A DNA stretch of 64,000 nt from an uncultured Collinsella sp. (GTDB taxonomy: Bacteria > Actinomycetota > Coriobacteriia > Coriobacteriales > Coriobacteriaceae): assembly GCA_902472315.1 (NCBI GenBank), contig CABRNM010000006.1, positions 1-64,000 on the forward strand, read 5' to 3'. Under the pieces are notes generated by a model, which had not been told where the DNA came from, made no database searches, and saw only the letters and a program-made list of their open reading frames with translations. This document shows positions 32,974-42,104 of the stretch, piece by piece (positions within the stretch are counted from its first letter, which is position 1; each line of letters opens with the position of its first letter). Made by a program: the position numbers and the translations under genes.

Positions 32974-33474
32974 ATGAATAAAGAAACGAAATTGGGCGAT
33001 GGAGTCGCCAATGAGCTAAAGGAAGAAATCAATCGCGAGCTGTCTTCGACGGCTAAGAGTTTCATTCGAATCCTGTTTGCATACCTTAACGATAAAGTTC
33101 AGGGTATCGATTTTGATGATCTTCTAGGAAAACTGAGCAAGAAAGACGAGGACGAGATTATGTCCCTCTGGTCTTCTCAACTCGTAGAAGAAGGCCTAGT
33201 GCCAAGTGGGTATGGCGGCTTGCCGAATGATTTACTTATTGAAAATTTGCATCAAACAGGCTATGTAGATGGTCTCTATAGCGGGTACGTTCTTGCAATG
33301 ATCTCGCTGGTAGATAACAATGCGCCTCGCGAGCTGATTGCTTCTGTAAAAGACGATCTATTTCCTAAACCTATAGCATTGCGCTACAGAGATCGCCATG
33401 AGTTGGTTTCGCGCCTTGATGATGAAAATTATCGCTGGGTCAAATGTCTGACGAAAGATGATCCAGCTGATTAA
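32974..33474 (+). CDS. Hypothetical protein, 166 aa
   Basis: Starts MNKETKLGDGVANELKEEIN after GGGAGAGGAT. Soluble, acidic and helical, with lower GC than its neighbours. It follows the double-XRE gene by 66 bases, so the two may be a unit. The family is not recognised; a defence or regulatory role would be guesswork. Confidence 0.65.
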   Translation: MNKETKLGDGVANELKEEINRELSSTAKSFIRILFAYLNDKVQGIDFDDLLGKLSKKDEDEIMSLWSSQLVEEGLVPSGYGGLPNDLLIENLHQTGYVDGLYSGYVLAMISLVDNNAPRELIASVKDDLFPKPIALRYRDRHELVSRLDDENYRWVKCLTKDDPAD

Positions 33475-33632
33475 AGATCTCGAATCAACCTTTTCGTTTT
33501 ATGCGTGAGGACCAAATGAGGACCAAATTCCGTCGAAGAAACGCCTGTTAGCTTGCATTGTAAAAAAGTGAGCTGCCTTTCTAGCTGCGGCGCTCGTTAT
33601 CGAGTGGGAGTAGTTGATATCTAGCGTTTCCG

Positions 33633-33668
33633 AGCCCCTGACCTGCACAAACATGTCAGGGGCTTTTC
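33633..33668 (+). terminator. Rho-independent terminator
   Basis: Stem AGCCCCTGAC (33633-33642) with GTCAGGGGCT (33655-33664), followed by TTTCG. It lies past a direct repeat GAGGACCAAAT at about 33507-33528, in a gap (33475-33860) that otherwise holds only gene remnants. Confidence 0.7.
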
Positions 33669-33760
33669 GTTTGGCAACCGCTGGACAACCTTTATGGTTT
33701 CGCGCCCCGTGAACAGGGGACGTAGCACTGTTCACGTCTGGGCCCATGTCGGCACCGATC

Positions 33761-33815
33761 AATGCCCGCGCTGCTTGCGCTTCAGCTTCCGCTGCTCGAA
33801 GCACGTCGCCCGGAG
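33761..33815 (-). pseudogene. Remnant of a yjdF 3' end
   Basis: The minus strand reads FEQRKLKRKQRGH then stop, nearly identical to the C-terminus of the intact yjdF gene at 49847-50266 (FEQRKLKRKQKHRGH), including the stop and the bases after it. Only the tail is left. Confidence 0.65.
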
Positions 33816-33864
33816 TTCCTCGCCGGAGGAGAGATGGCCGTTCCCTATGAGACTACGGAACCAC

Positions 33865-34500
33865 CTATATCCGCTTGCTGCGGGCTTGCTTGAGCCAGTT
33901 CCTCTTGAAAGAGCCTATACCTCCGAAGAATTTGTTGTACGTCTCACCGTTCTCCTTGGCTTCGTACTTGACCAAGGCAAGTTCGATAGTGCAGAGGTAA
34001 TCCGCTGCTTGCTCGAGGCGGTAGTCGGTCATCGAGGTCTTGCGGCGTCGGACGGCCCCTTTTGAGAGGACCTTGCCCACCGAGCGGTCGAGCGCTTGCT
34101 TGACAATATCCTGACCGTTGTCGTAATAGACCTTCACATCGTCGAAGGACTGGAAGAAGCCCAGGTGTTCAATCATGGCGGAGGAGATATCGCGCCCCAT
34201 GCGCTCCATTAGCCTTGCCGGGTCTTCGAACTGGCTGCGGCGGTAGACGAACGTGATATAGGAAATGGGAAGTTTGCGGACAAACGAGGAGAAGTAGGCG
34301 AGCATCACCTTGCGCTGCTCGATGTTAAGAAACTCATAGTCCTTGTGCCCGTTCATGAGGGGCTCGGAGTGAAACGGAATGTTAGGGAGATCGACCCTGG
34401 CGAGCTTGGCCTCATAGCCCGTGACCGCCTCGGCGATGCTGTCTGCCTGGTCGTGAAAGACGAGTGTGAGCAGCTAGTAGCGAGCTTTGCCGCCGCGGTC
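33865..34500 (-). pseudogene. DUF3800-type protein, 5'-truncated
   Basis: The readable part (SIAEAVTGYEAKLARVDLPN, IPFHSEPLMNGHKDYEFLNI, then VMLAYFSSFVRKLPISYITF) matches the DUF3800 family, RNase H-like proteins common near mobile elements. The start is lost, and a TAG replaces the second Tyr of RYYLLTL near 34477. The C-terminal ~163 residues from an internal ATG at 34356 remain open. Its 5' part is duplicated at 43384-43546. Confidence 0.75.
34338..34500. repeat. 163-bp direct repeat, copy A
   Basis: Matches 43384-43546 without gaps, with about ten mismatches by eye. It encodes the N-terminal middle of the DUF3800 gene. The two copies bracket about 8.9 kb. Confidence 0.85.
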
Positions 34501-34601
34501 GCCTTCACGATGACGAAGTCGCAGGTCGCCATGTTGCCGACGACTAGGTCGTCATGCCAGCTCGAGATGTCGATGCCGTTAAGCCCCACGGTTGGCACCA
34601 C
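34501..34601 (-). pseudogene. GH25 endolysin, N-terminal fragment
   Basis: The minus strand reads VGLNGIDISSWHDDLVVGNM then ATCDFVIVKAT. This is the start of a glycoside hydrolase 25 lysozyme (GIDISSW is typical; VIVKAT precedes the next strand). It stops abruptly at the DUF3800 fragment. The overlap with the holin end is typical of lysis cassettes. Confidence 0.7.
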
Positions 34602-34821
34602 CCTTCGGGATGACGATGCCCTTGTCGCCTCCGCCGAGTGCCGCCATGATGGGAGAAAGGACCGCCATCACGAGCGCCACGACCAGGCCCCTCACGCTCG
34701 GGTCCAGCACGCACCAGCCCATGATCAGGTCGATGTTGGCGATGACCACGCCAAGGACTCCCTGCACGATCGTGCGTGCCAGTCGCCAGTACCACTCGTT
34801 GCTTGCCAGAAACTCGTTCAT
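34579..34821 (-). CDS. Phage holin-like membrane protein, 80 aa
   Basis: Two hydrophobic helices (ARTIVQGVLGVVIANIDLIM; SVRGLVVALVMAVLSPIMAA) with a polar C-terminus (GGDKGIVIPKGG). It sits between an XhlA-like protein and an endolysin fragment, the usual order in phage lysis modules. It is likely a prophage remnant and possibly inactive, as the endolysin is gone. Confidence 0.7.
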   Translation of the reverse strand: MNEFLASNEWYWRLARTIVQGVLGVVIANIDLIMGWCVLDPSVRGLVVALVMAVLSPIMAALGGGDKGIVIPKGGANRGA

Positions 34822-34822
34822 G

Positions 34823-35041
34823 TCAGCCCACCTTTCCCTTCAAGGACTCGATGTCGTGCATCGCGACAGCCATGTCCTGCTCGAGTACGTAGGTGCGCTC
34901 CAGGACCTGGTTGTGCTTCTCGACCTTCTCCGTGAAGGCGTCGAGCTTGACCTCTATGACGGCTCTGCTCTTAGAGTTGGAAAGGATCACCCCAATCAGC
35001 GTTACGACACCAGTAATGCACGCCACGATGATTGACTCCAT
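34823..35041 (-). CDS. XhlA-like phage lysis-module protein, 72 aa
   Basis: One N-terminal helix (SIIVACITGVVTLIGVILSN) followed by a coiled coil (VIEVKLDAFTEKVEKHNQVL), as in the small membrane proteins that precede holins. The start at 35041 is set by GGGAGGC, which itself lies in a hairpin arm. Confidence 0.7.
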   Translation of the reverse strand: MESIIVACITGVVTLIGVILSNSKSRAVIEVKLDAFTEKVEKHNQVLERTYVLEQDMAVAMHDIESLKGKVG

Positions 35042-35050
35042 AAAAGAACT

Positions 35051-35084
35051 GCCTCCCGAGATCGGCTTTTCGTCCTCGGGAGGC
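35051..35084 (-). promoter_or_regulatory. Hairpin covering the ribosome site of the XhlA-like gene
   Basis: A perfect 10-bp stem GCCTCCCGAG / CTCGGGAGGC. The 3' arm on the transcript contains the GGGAGG ribosome site and is followed by AGTTCTTTT then ATG. It can act as an attenuator or block initiation. Confidence 0.55.
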
Positions 35085-35172
35085 AATGTCCGACCGTGTC
35101 ACAAGTACGCAGATTATGCTCGGAGTTGTCGCTTGACCTTACGTTCTTCTATGCATGATGTCGAGATGCTTT

Positions 35173-36270
35173 CTACTCATCATCTGAGGTTATAAGGACG
35201 CGTGGAATCGCCTCTTCGCTCGGAACCATCTTCTTCACCAGTGCAAAACACTCAGCAAAGTCGTCGCCTGGCAGGCAAAAGACCCTATGCTTCTTTGTTC
35301 CATTGGGATATGTGACGGCAAACGTCGTTGAACCCATGTCGGCAACAGACTCCTTGTCATCTAGCTCTAGGATACCGGTGACCTTCTCGGCAGCTTCATC
35401 GAACAGCGCACGATAGCCAAGGCCGCTTGGCTGGTATGCCCAGCTCATCGGCAAGTTATGCTCTGATATCTTACGAGGCTTGTATTTGTAGCTGATCCAA
35501 TCGGGTGTGATGACAACCATGTCGGTGAATGCCTCATCAACGCTACAAAAGCCCGATTCGCCCTTGATGACGATGCGGGACATCGTAGGCATGCTAACTA
35601 CAGGCAGGTGCTTGTACTCCTCAAAGAATGGATCCTCTGAGTCATCATCAGGCTCTTGGTCATAAACAGTCACGAGCCCTCGGTCCTCTAAGTAGTCAAG
35701 CATGGCTTCAATCACATCACGTTCATCCTGCCATTCCATAGTTTGGAAGTATTCGAGATCCTCCGCAGGCCTCGCATGGTCAGGAAACCAGTGGTTGAGA
35801 ATTCGGGTTGTTTGTCGATCTAGTTCTCTTTCAAGCTCGTGCCTCTTATTCCAGTCCAGACCCTTGTACTCAGCTTCAGAAATGCCATGGATGAGCAGCG
35901 TGTCAATAAGCTGACGATAGGAATCAAGCCGTAACTGCTCCGCAAGTTTGTATGGGAATTGCTTCGGGCTCAGATAGTGCTCGCGCCAGTAGTCAAGGAC
36001 TCCCTCTTCTTTCATGATGTCGAGATTGAGCGTCCATGCGTAGCGACCCGCAAGATAGTCTGGGTAGACGTCGAGCTTCTTTGCAATCTGATCCAGCAAT
36101 TCGGGACGTATCGTTCCCGACTTCACCGCACGAAGTATGGTTTTCTCTGTTCTGTCAATGTCGGCATCAGCCCCAAGCTTACGTATGCTCGAGTCAAGCC
36201 GGCGTATCACCCACTTAAACCACTCGGGGTCAATTTTCTCTCCAAAAGCATCAGTCTCAGCATTGTTCAT
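35173..36270 (-). CDS. Hypothetical protein with N-terminal helix-turn-helix-like region
   Basis: 365 residues, start at 36270 behind AAAGGAGTCAAG. Residues ~35-70 (RTEKTILRAVKSGTIRPELL, DQIAKKLDVYPDYLAG) look like an XRE-type helix-turn-helix. The rest is acidic, with no known domain. Upstream, two direct GTACGGACAT boxes (36284-36293 and 36361-36370) may be operators. Codon use has lower GC than core genes. Family unknown. Confidence 0.65.
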   Translation of the reverse strand: MNNAETDAFGEKIDPEWFKWVIRRLDSSIRKLGADADIDRTEKTILRAVKSGTIRPELLDQIAKKLDVYPDYLAGRYAWTLNLDIMKEEGVLDYWREHYLSPKQFPYKLAEQLRLDSYRQLIDTLLIHGISEAEYKGLDWNKRHELERELDRQTTRILNHWFPDHARPAEDLEYFQTMEWQDERDVIEAMLDYLEDRGLVTVYDQEPDDDSEDPFFEEYKHLPVVSMPTMSRIVIKGESGFCSVDEAFTDMVVITPDWISYKYKPRKISEHNLPMSWAYQPSGLGYRALFDEAAEKVTGILELDDKESVADMGSTTFAVTYPNGTKKHRVFCLPGDDFAECFALVKKMVPSEEAIPRVLITSDDE

Positions 36271-36435
36271 CTTGACTCCTTTAGTACGGACATTTTGGTG
36301 TCCTAATGGCTGTTCACAGAACACAGCATTTCGTACTACCGTGAATTATGTGGCCACGAGGTACGGACATCAAGCCGTGTAATCAATGCAAAACGCTAAC
36401 GGGCTCCATGTGAGCCCTAGAACGGAGAACTAACA

Positions 36436-36783
36436 ATGGCGACTAACACGCTGGTACCGCATTACGAGGACAATGACATGGATCGCAAGGATCTCGCCGA
36501 CTTCGCCAAGCAGAGCATGGATAAGGCCATGGACACCAATCACTCTGTTGTCATGCGCCAGATGGAAGTCCTGAGCATGCAGGCCGACGAGACGCAGGCC
36601 CTGCTCCAGAGCGGCAATCTGACCGACGAACAGTTCGATAAGGTCATGCAGGAGTCTGAGAAGATTCGACAGGCGATGTCCGATACCACGACGAAGCTGC
36701 ATAAGTCGAACTTCGAGTTGGTTGTGGGCACCTGTGCCGTGCTGTTCTTTGGCGGTCTGTTTTTTACGCTTCGCGCTGCTTAG
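36436..36783 (+). CDS. Hypothetical tail-anchored protein, 115 aa
   Basis: A soluble helical N-terminus (DLADFAKQSMDKAMDTNHSV, EKIRQAMSDTTTKLHKSNFE) with one C-terminal membrane helix (LVVGTCAVLFFGGLFFTLRA). The ribosome site GGAGAACTAACA precedes the ATG. Orientation is opposite to both neighbours. Unknown function. The 225 bases after it hold no gene that I can support. Confidence 0.6.
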   Translation: MATNTLVPHYEDNDMDRKDLADFAKQSMDKAMDTNHSVVMRQMEVLSMQADETQALLQSGNLTDEQFDKVMQESEKIRQAMSDTTTKLHKSNFELVVGTCAVLFFGGLFFTLRAA

Positions 36784-37009
36784 CCGGCATGTATGAGGGG
36801 TGATTAATCCATTGTCCCTCATACATGTTTTCATGCCGAGATGTTGCATTCCAACGTGCTTGCAGCATCTATGCGGAAGTGCGCGTGTTCCGTCTTGCTG
36901 CTGGCCCACACCGTGCCATATCCGACGACAAGTCCCTCACTGGGAAAGATGGTCGCAACTCTATCGTCCGTCTTCATCGCTGTGTATCTCAATGGTGAGG
37001 CTCAAGTTG

Positions 37010-37435
37010 TTACTCATCGCTGCCTTTGTCATCAATCTCGCGCAGACGCAAAAGCCAGCGTCTCATGCTCCCGTCCCCAAAGAAGCCGAGCAGTGCCCCA
37101 TCGCAGAAGCGTTCTGCTCTCACGGCTCCGAGCAGAAGCGCCATCACCGCCTGGCCGTCAAGTTCCGATACATCTGCCCCAGACATTGCTTGGCTGCTCC
37201 ACTCGAGTCCGTTGCGTTCAAGTATGTCATGGTAATGCGTGAGCTCGTACTCTGAATGCTCGTCGACGAAGTCGTAGATTGCCTGTTCAACGTCAGCAAC
37301 CGTCGTTCCGTAATTCACGTAGGGCATCTTGATTGGGTCGTTCATGGTGCCCTTGCTCTCTCGGTCTACAACCCAGTTGCCAAATCCCTCGGCATTCTCA
37401 ATCGCAGGCAGATGTTTTGTCAGGCTCTCAAACAT
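37010..37435 (-). CDS. DUF6508-like protein, downstream of McrC
   Basis: 141 residues: [20 protein letters not shown], then YVNYGTTVADVEQAIYDFVD, and a conserved-looking VRAERFCDGALLGFFGDGSM. This resembles the DUF6508 family. It overlaps the end of mcrC by eight bases, with AGGCGG as ribosome site, so it belongs to the McrBC operon and is a possible accessory or inhibitor. Confidence 0.6.
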   Translation of the reverse strand: MFESLTKHLPAIENAEGFGNWVVDRESKGTMNDPIKMPYVNYGTTVADVEQAIYDFVDEHSEYELTHYHDILERNGLEWSSQAMSGADVSELDGQAVMALLLGAVRAERFCDGALLGFFGDGSMRRWLLRLREIDDKGSDE

Positions 37436-38483
37436 AAGCCGCCTCTGTTGAGAAATGAGCTTCAGCAATACCGTCGAGCTGCGAACGTATTGTCTCGAAG
37501 GGCTGGTTCAGGTCCAATGTCCTCACGCTTATCTGGTTACCGCTCATCTGATACACACCATCAGGCTGCACGTCTTCGTCGGTCTTGGCGTAGAGCAGCA
37601 TGCCCGACACGCTATGCTGGTCGTGAGTGCTGGCGAGCTCCGCTTCCTTGTTCTTCACGTAGGTGAAGATCTGGTACAGGTTTCCGGAGTGGACGCTTCG
37701 CTTGTCGAACTCCTGTTGCGTCGTGTGACTGTAGTACTTCGCGTCGATGATGAGGACGGTCCTGCCCCGTGTGAGCGTTATGTCGGTGTGCATGGCGGGG
37801 AGCATATCGCCGAAGCCGTCGTCGAGTGCCCAGCTGATGTACGGCGCCCCTGCGGAAAGCTCTGGGTGCTCACGTCTGTAGTACTCGAGGATGAACTTCT
37901 CGTACAGGTGGCTCATTCGCTGCTCGTCGAGGAAGTCCATCATGCGGAGACTCCCGCTCTCCCGCGTCTGGAGAAGGCCCTTCGCGACCAGCCAGCACAC
38001 GTTCATGAGCATACGATAAGTCTGGTTGTTCCGGTCGAAGCGCATGTGCCAGTCTTCGCCCGAAAGGTTCACGTCTTCCACGTCCACGAAGTACGGAAGC
38101 AGCCGTCTAAGTGCCTTCTTGCGCGCCTTGTCGATGTCCGAGCGAATCAAGAGCATGATCGTCGCCTTGAGGATGCGGTTCATGCGCGTGTCCGTGCTGA
38201 ACTCGTCGTAGCTGCAAATCAGCTGCCTGCGCAGAATTGAGCGCGTCTTCAAGGACTCGGACAGCTCAATCTTGCCCCTCGGTGAGGAGAGCATATCCTT
38301 GCGGTCGACGTACTCTCGGCCAAGACCGCGCTTGAGCTGCAGGCTCACGCCCCGTGACAGTATCTCGGCGAGGAGGTCGGCGGTGTTGTCGAACTCCTCG
38401 GCTGCGATGTCGCGGTAGCCCTGCCCTTGCAGCGTTTGGAACGCATAGGCGAGCATGTGGTAGATGTTCTGTATCCGGATCAC
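37428..38483 (-). CDS. mcrC: McrC-family restriction protein
   Basis: About 351 residues. [20 protein letters not shown] is a typical McrC start, and the GTG at 38483 overlaps the expected stop of mcrB (GTGA). The nuclease motif is Asp in [21 protein letters not shown] (residues ~240-262), a PD-(D/E)XK site. McrC provides the nuclease for the McrB GTPase and cuts DNA with modified bases. The frame is intact. Confidence 0.9.
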   Translation of the reverse strand: MIRIQNIYHMLAYAFQTLQGQGYRDIAAEEFDNTADLLAEILSRGVSLQLKRGLGREYVDRKDMLSSPRGKIELSESLKTRSILRRQLICSYDEFSTDTRMNRILKATIMLLIRSDIDKARKKALRRLLPYFVDVEDVNLSGEDWHMRFDRNNQTYRMLMNVCWLVAKGLLQTRESGSLRMMDFLDEQRMSHLYEKFILEYYRREHPELSAGAPYISWALDDGFGDMLPAMHTDITLTRGRTVLIIDAKYYSHTTQQEFDKRSVHSGNLYQIFTYVKNKEAELASTHDQHSVSGMLLYAKTDEDVQPDGVYQMSGNQISVRTLDLNQPFETIRSQLDGIAEAHFSTEAAYV

Positions 38484-40659
38484 CGGATTGACCTGCGCAA
38501 CTTGCCGGCCCACTCGTCGACCTTGGTGGGCTCGTCGAACCAGTACTCGCGCAACATCGGCACGAGCTCGTAGTTGCGATTGCTGAGAGCTTATCGTCCG
38601 TCACGTCGTCCGGGGACATGCGGCAGAAGCAGCTATGGCCGATGCAGAAGCCGTCTCCCAGCGACTCGTCGGACGCGATCGCCTCGTTCAGCTTCACGAC
38701 GCAAGAGATGAGCCTATCGAACTTCTCACTGGCAAGTCCCTCCTGATAGGTGATGAAGCTCTTCGCATCGAAGGCGGGACGGAGGTCGAAGAACGCGAAG
38801 CGGCGGCGCAGGGCGTAGTCGAGCATGGCGAGCGAGCGGTCCGCTGTGTTCATCATGCCAATGAGGTATACGTTGCTCGGGACGTAGAACAGCTCGTGCG
38901 AGTAGAGGAGCTGCAGCGTGTTCCTGGGCCCGCGCTTGTCGTTCTCGATGAGCATGAAAAGCTCGCCGAAAATCTTCGAGAGGTTGCCACGGTTGATTTC
39001 GTCGATGATGAAGAAGTAGTCGTTGTCAGAATCGTCCTTCGCATTCTTGCAGAAGTTGTAGAACGCGCCCTTCTCGAGGTCGAAGCCCTGCGCGTTCGGG
39101 CGGAACCCCTCTATGAAGTCTTCGTAGCTGTAGCTCTGGTGGAACTGCACCATCATCACACGCTCGGCGTCCTTTACGCCCATCATGGAGTAGGCCAGGC
39201 GCTTTGCGGCGAAGGTCTTGCCCACGCCTGGGGCACCCTGCAGGATGATGTTCTTCTTCGCGCGCAGGACGTTGACGAGGGCCCTGTAGTGCTCGCCGTC
39301 CATGTAGACCTCCGAGAGGAAGTCCTCGGACGTGTACGCTGGGTATTCAACCTCCTCCGTGTCTTCCTCGACTTCGCCGCCCTCGTCCTCGAAGAACGAG
39401 TTGAGCTTCTCAACGAGGTCGGGATAGGCGGTGATGTCCGTCAGGGTCTTCATGGCGAGGAGGTCTTCCGTGTGCCACTCTCCTCTGTTCGTCCAGCGTA
39501 CCCTGCGGATGTTCGGATAGGAGTCGCCATTTTCGTCGAATTGGTAATTCCCCTCAACGATGCCGCGACCAATAATCACGCTGCGGCCCCGCTTAGCAAA
39601 GACAACGTCACCCGGCTTGATCTCGCGCGAGAACTGCCAGAGCGCAAGCGCGGAGTTCTTCTGCGAGTACTTGCTACTGTACAGGGTGCGCAGGTTTTTG
39701 CGGATATCTTCCTTGCTGGCGTATTTCTCGACGTTGCCGAGCTTGCTCCAACCGACGCCCATTACGCCACGTGCGTAGAAGTCATCCCACCTCGCGGCAC
39801 CGTCTCCCGGGGAGTAGGTCCAGTAATGTGTGGTCTTGACCCCCTCGTCTCCAAGGGAATTTTCTTCCGCCTTCTCGGCTGCAGCCTTCTCGGCGACCTT
39901 TCTCTCACGGTTGACGCGCTCAGACTCCACGAAGGCGGCAGCCGTCAGCGAGGGGAAGTCTGCGTACGGGCATTCGTTGCTTCCGAGCTCTGATTTGACA
40001 GTATCGCAAATAGCGAGATAGCGTTCTCCGTCGTGAATCGGTGAGCCCTTCTCCTTTGGCGCTATGCCGGCAATGGTGGAGCCAGCCTTTGCCACGTCGG
40101 CCATGAACCAACGGTTGCGCGAGTCCAGGCTGATGAAGTTGTAGGGCCTCGCCCAGTAGAGGCCCATGGTGAGCTTCCAGCCAAGTGCGAACTGGATGAC
40201 GGCGGTATCGAATGCCTCGACGAAGGCCTTCCGGGTTTCCTCGTTGTCGTCGGCGGCCAGTGCAAGTTCGGCCTCGAAAACATGCCAAAGGTTATCGATG
40301 TCATTCTCGCCGCGCCGGTCGTCGTTGGCGAAGGCATAGAAGGTCGCGTTGAGGTTGTTGAGCACGGGGATGCCCTTGAAGTCCGTGGGCTGATCTGCCC
40401 CAATGTCGAACACCTCGGCGATGCCGGCGATGATCTTTTGCCGGTTTGCGTCTGTGATGCCCTTGTTGAAGAGGCCGAAGACGGTGAACGGATCGATGTC
40501 TTGGAGCTCATCTGCCTCAAGCTTAGGGAGACTCATCCCGATCGATTCATAGACAGTTGCTAGCTTGTTTATCAAATCGTCGCGCCTGTCTCGATAGGTC
40601 AGCAGCTTGTCAGATAACTCTTCATAAAAGCTAATCCAAGTAAATTTTGTGCTGGTCAT
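38480..40659 (-). pseudogene. mcrB: McrB-family AAA+ GTPase, frameshifted near the C-terminus
   Basis: The N-terminus binds DNA: a helical region, then an EVE/reader-like domain ([40 protein letters not shown]). The AAA+ core has Walker [21 protein letters not shown], Walker [21 protein letters not shown], and [20 protein letters not shown]. After [11 protein letters not shown] the frame is lost. The true continuation [18 protein letters not shown] to a TGA at 38480 lies in another frame, explained by an extra CT at about 38585-38588. The AAA+ core is complete; only the last ~35 residues are displaced. This could be a real mutation or a read error. The ATG at 40659 is chosen over a GTG nine bases upstream. 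Confidence 0.85.
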
Positions 40660-40671
40660 TATAGTCACTGC

Positions 40672-41010
40672 CTATCTTGTGCCTCTGCCAAGGCGCCTTG
40701 CTTTCAATGTCTTTCCATATGCGTCTACATGCGCGACAGGTATCTTATCGAATCTAAGTACACCAACGAGTATCTTTGCATCAATGTAATCCAACGCTTC
40801 GTCGATATTGCGCCCATTTCTTACTACTCCGTCAATTATGCTGATAACGTTTCTTTTTAGCTCGGGATTAATGTTCAATAGACCGGTATTGAGAACATGG
40901 ATATTGCCAACTTTCTTGGGCAGAATCTCAAGCACACCGCCCCACAGCTTCTGCCGTAAAGCTCCGTGAATGCGAACGCAATGCTGTTGTAATAGGCGAT
41001 AATAGAACAG
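40672..41010 (-). pseudogene. Stub of an adenine-specific DNA methyltransferase (C-terminus)
   Basis: Two minus-strand frames join: YYNSIAFAFTELYGRS, then GGVLEILPKKVGNIHVLNTG. The pattern 'AF.ELYGRSYGGGVLE..P.EV' marks the C-terminal end of type II N6-adenine methylases. The catalytic part is missing and a frameshift lies near 40940-40960. It is the remains of a modification gene replaced by McrBC or by the methyltransferase operon. Confidence 0.6.
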
Positions 41011-41033
41011 ACGTTCGATAAAATAATATAATA

Positions 41034-41150
41034 TCAGATAGCGGGCACGGTTTCAATCGAATCCGTGTCCGCTGCTGTATGTGTGCCCTTGCACGCCCAA
41101 TATGTGCCGTAAAAGCCGTCTTCTTCAACGTCAAAGTGAATGCGCTTCAT
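41034..41150 (-). pseudogene. N-terminal fragment of an acyl-hydrolase-like protein
   Basis: MKRIHFDVEEDGFYGTYWAC is like the start of a Firmicutes alpha/beta hydrolase. It ends after 38 codons, in a sequence that forms a hairpin (AGCGGGCACGG / CCGTGTCCGCT, 41040-41073). It lies nine bases after the methyltransferase operon, so the operon probably had a fourth gene that was cut off. Confidence 0.45.
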
Positions 41151-41158
41151 TTTGCTTC

Positions 41159-41989
41159 TCAAAATGATATTTTCACGATTTGCATTTTCATCCCGTTGTC
41201 ACCGACCCTTGCGAGAAACCGGAAAAAGCCGCTGACAGAAGGGTCTCTCAAATCGTTGTAGCCCAGCATATAGCCGCGACTTGTGACCTGCAGACGGCTG
41301 TTCCACGTGCCGATTTCCTTGGCGGCATCCGAAACCGCAAAATATGCCCCCACATCCTTGATTTTTGCAGTCCTAAGCCATGTTTTTGCGATCATCTTTA
41401 CTGCCGTCCGATTGGCAGCATCAAAGACCAGCACACCGCATGGGAAAGCGTTCGCCATTCCCCGCACCAGTTCCCGGACCTCTTGGGTCAGAAAGTAATA
41501 GAACACCCCGGAGGCAAAGAACACCGCCCCGCCGGAGGCATCGATTTTGCCAAACCATGCGGTGTCTTTCAGGTCGCAGGGGATATTTTGTTCCCGATCC
41601 CCGGCGGGCAGTAGCTGCTGCCGCAAGGCAATCACATCCGGGAAGTCCAGATTGTAGATCTTGCATCTACCGTTGTCGCAGGTTCTGCCGGTGTTGTCCA
41701 ACCCGCAGCCCAGATTGACCACCGCCGCATTGGGATGGCCTTTCAGGTAATCCCGCACCTCGAAAGCAAGGTCACTCTGCCGCATGGCCACCTCCAGCGC
41801 ACCAAAGCGCTGCATCAGGCTGCGGGAGTTTTTCTCTGCCTCTGAAAAGTCGTAGTCGATCCTGTCGAGCAGGCGAACCGCTGTTTCATCCCTGTAAAGG
41901 TTCGGGTACAGCTCCGTACACAGCTTTCGGGAATACAGCGGGAGGATCAGCGTCTCTTGCACGGTGTTTTTCTCAATTTTACATTTCAT
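41159..41989 (-). CDS. SAM methyltransferase of the leucine carboxyl methyltransferase type
   Basis: 276 residues. The SAM site is AAVVNLGCGLDNTGRTCDNG; the N-terminus KNTVQETLILPLYSRKLCTE and the region RLLDRIDYDFSEAEKNSRSL fit the LCMT/polyketide O-methyltransferase family. It is the third gene of a minus-strand set of three methyltransferases. A substrate cannot be inferred; small carboxyl or hydroxyl groups are usual. Sequence and codon use resemble Firmicutes. Confidence 0.8.
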   Translation of the reverse strand: MKCKIEKNTVQETLILPLYSRKLCTELYPNLYRDETAVRLLDRIDYDFSEAEKNSRSLMQRFGALEVAMRQSDLAFEVRDYLKGHPNAAVVNLGCGLDNTGRTCDNGRCKIYNLDFPDVIALRQQLLPAGDREQNIPCDLKDTAWFGKIDASGGAVFFASGVFYYFLTQEVRELVRGMANAFPCGVLVFDAANRTAVKMIAKTWLRTAKIKDVGAYFAVSDAAKEIGTWNSRLQVTSRGYMLGYNDLRDPSVSGFFRFLARVGDNGMKMQIVKISF

Positions 41990-42104
41990 AGGTTTCTTCC
42001 TCAGTGAATAAAAACTGTCATAATTGCCGCCAGCACAGCCGCTATGACCGTCATGCCTATCGCCATGTGCAGGATGGATGCAAAAATGCCCGTGCTTGAT
42101 ACCC

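Noticed and set aside
33507..33528. GAGGACCAAAT direct repeat as the attachment site of the mobilizable element
   Set aside because: It is a local tandem pair; I found no matching copy near 20.7-21.0 kb.
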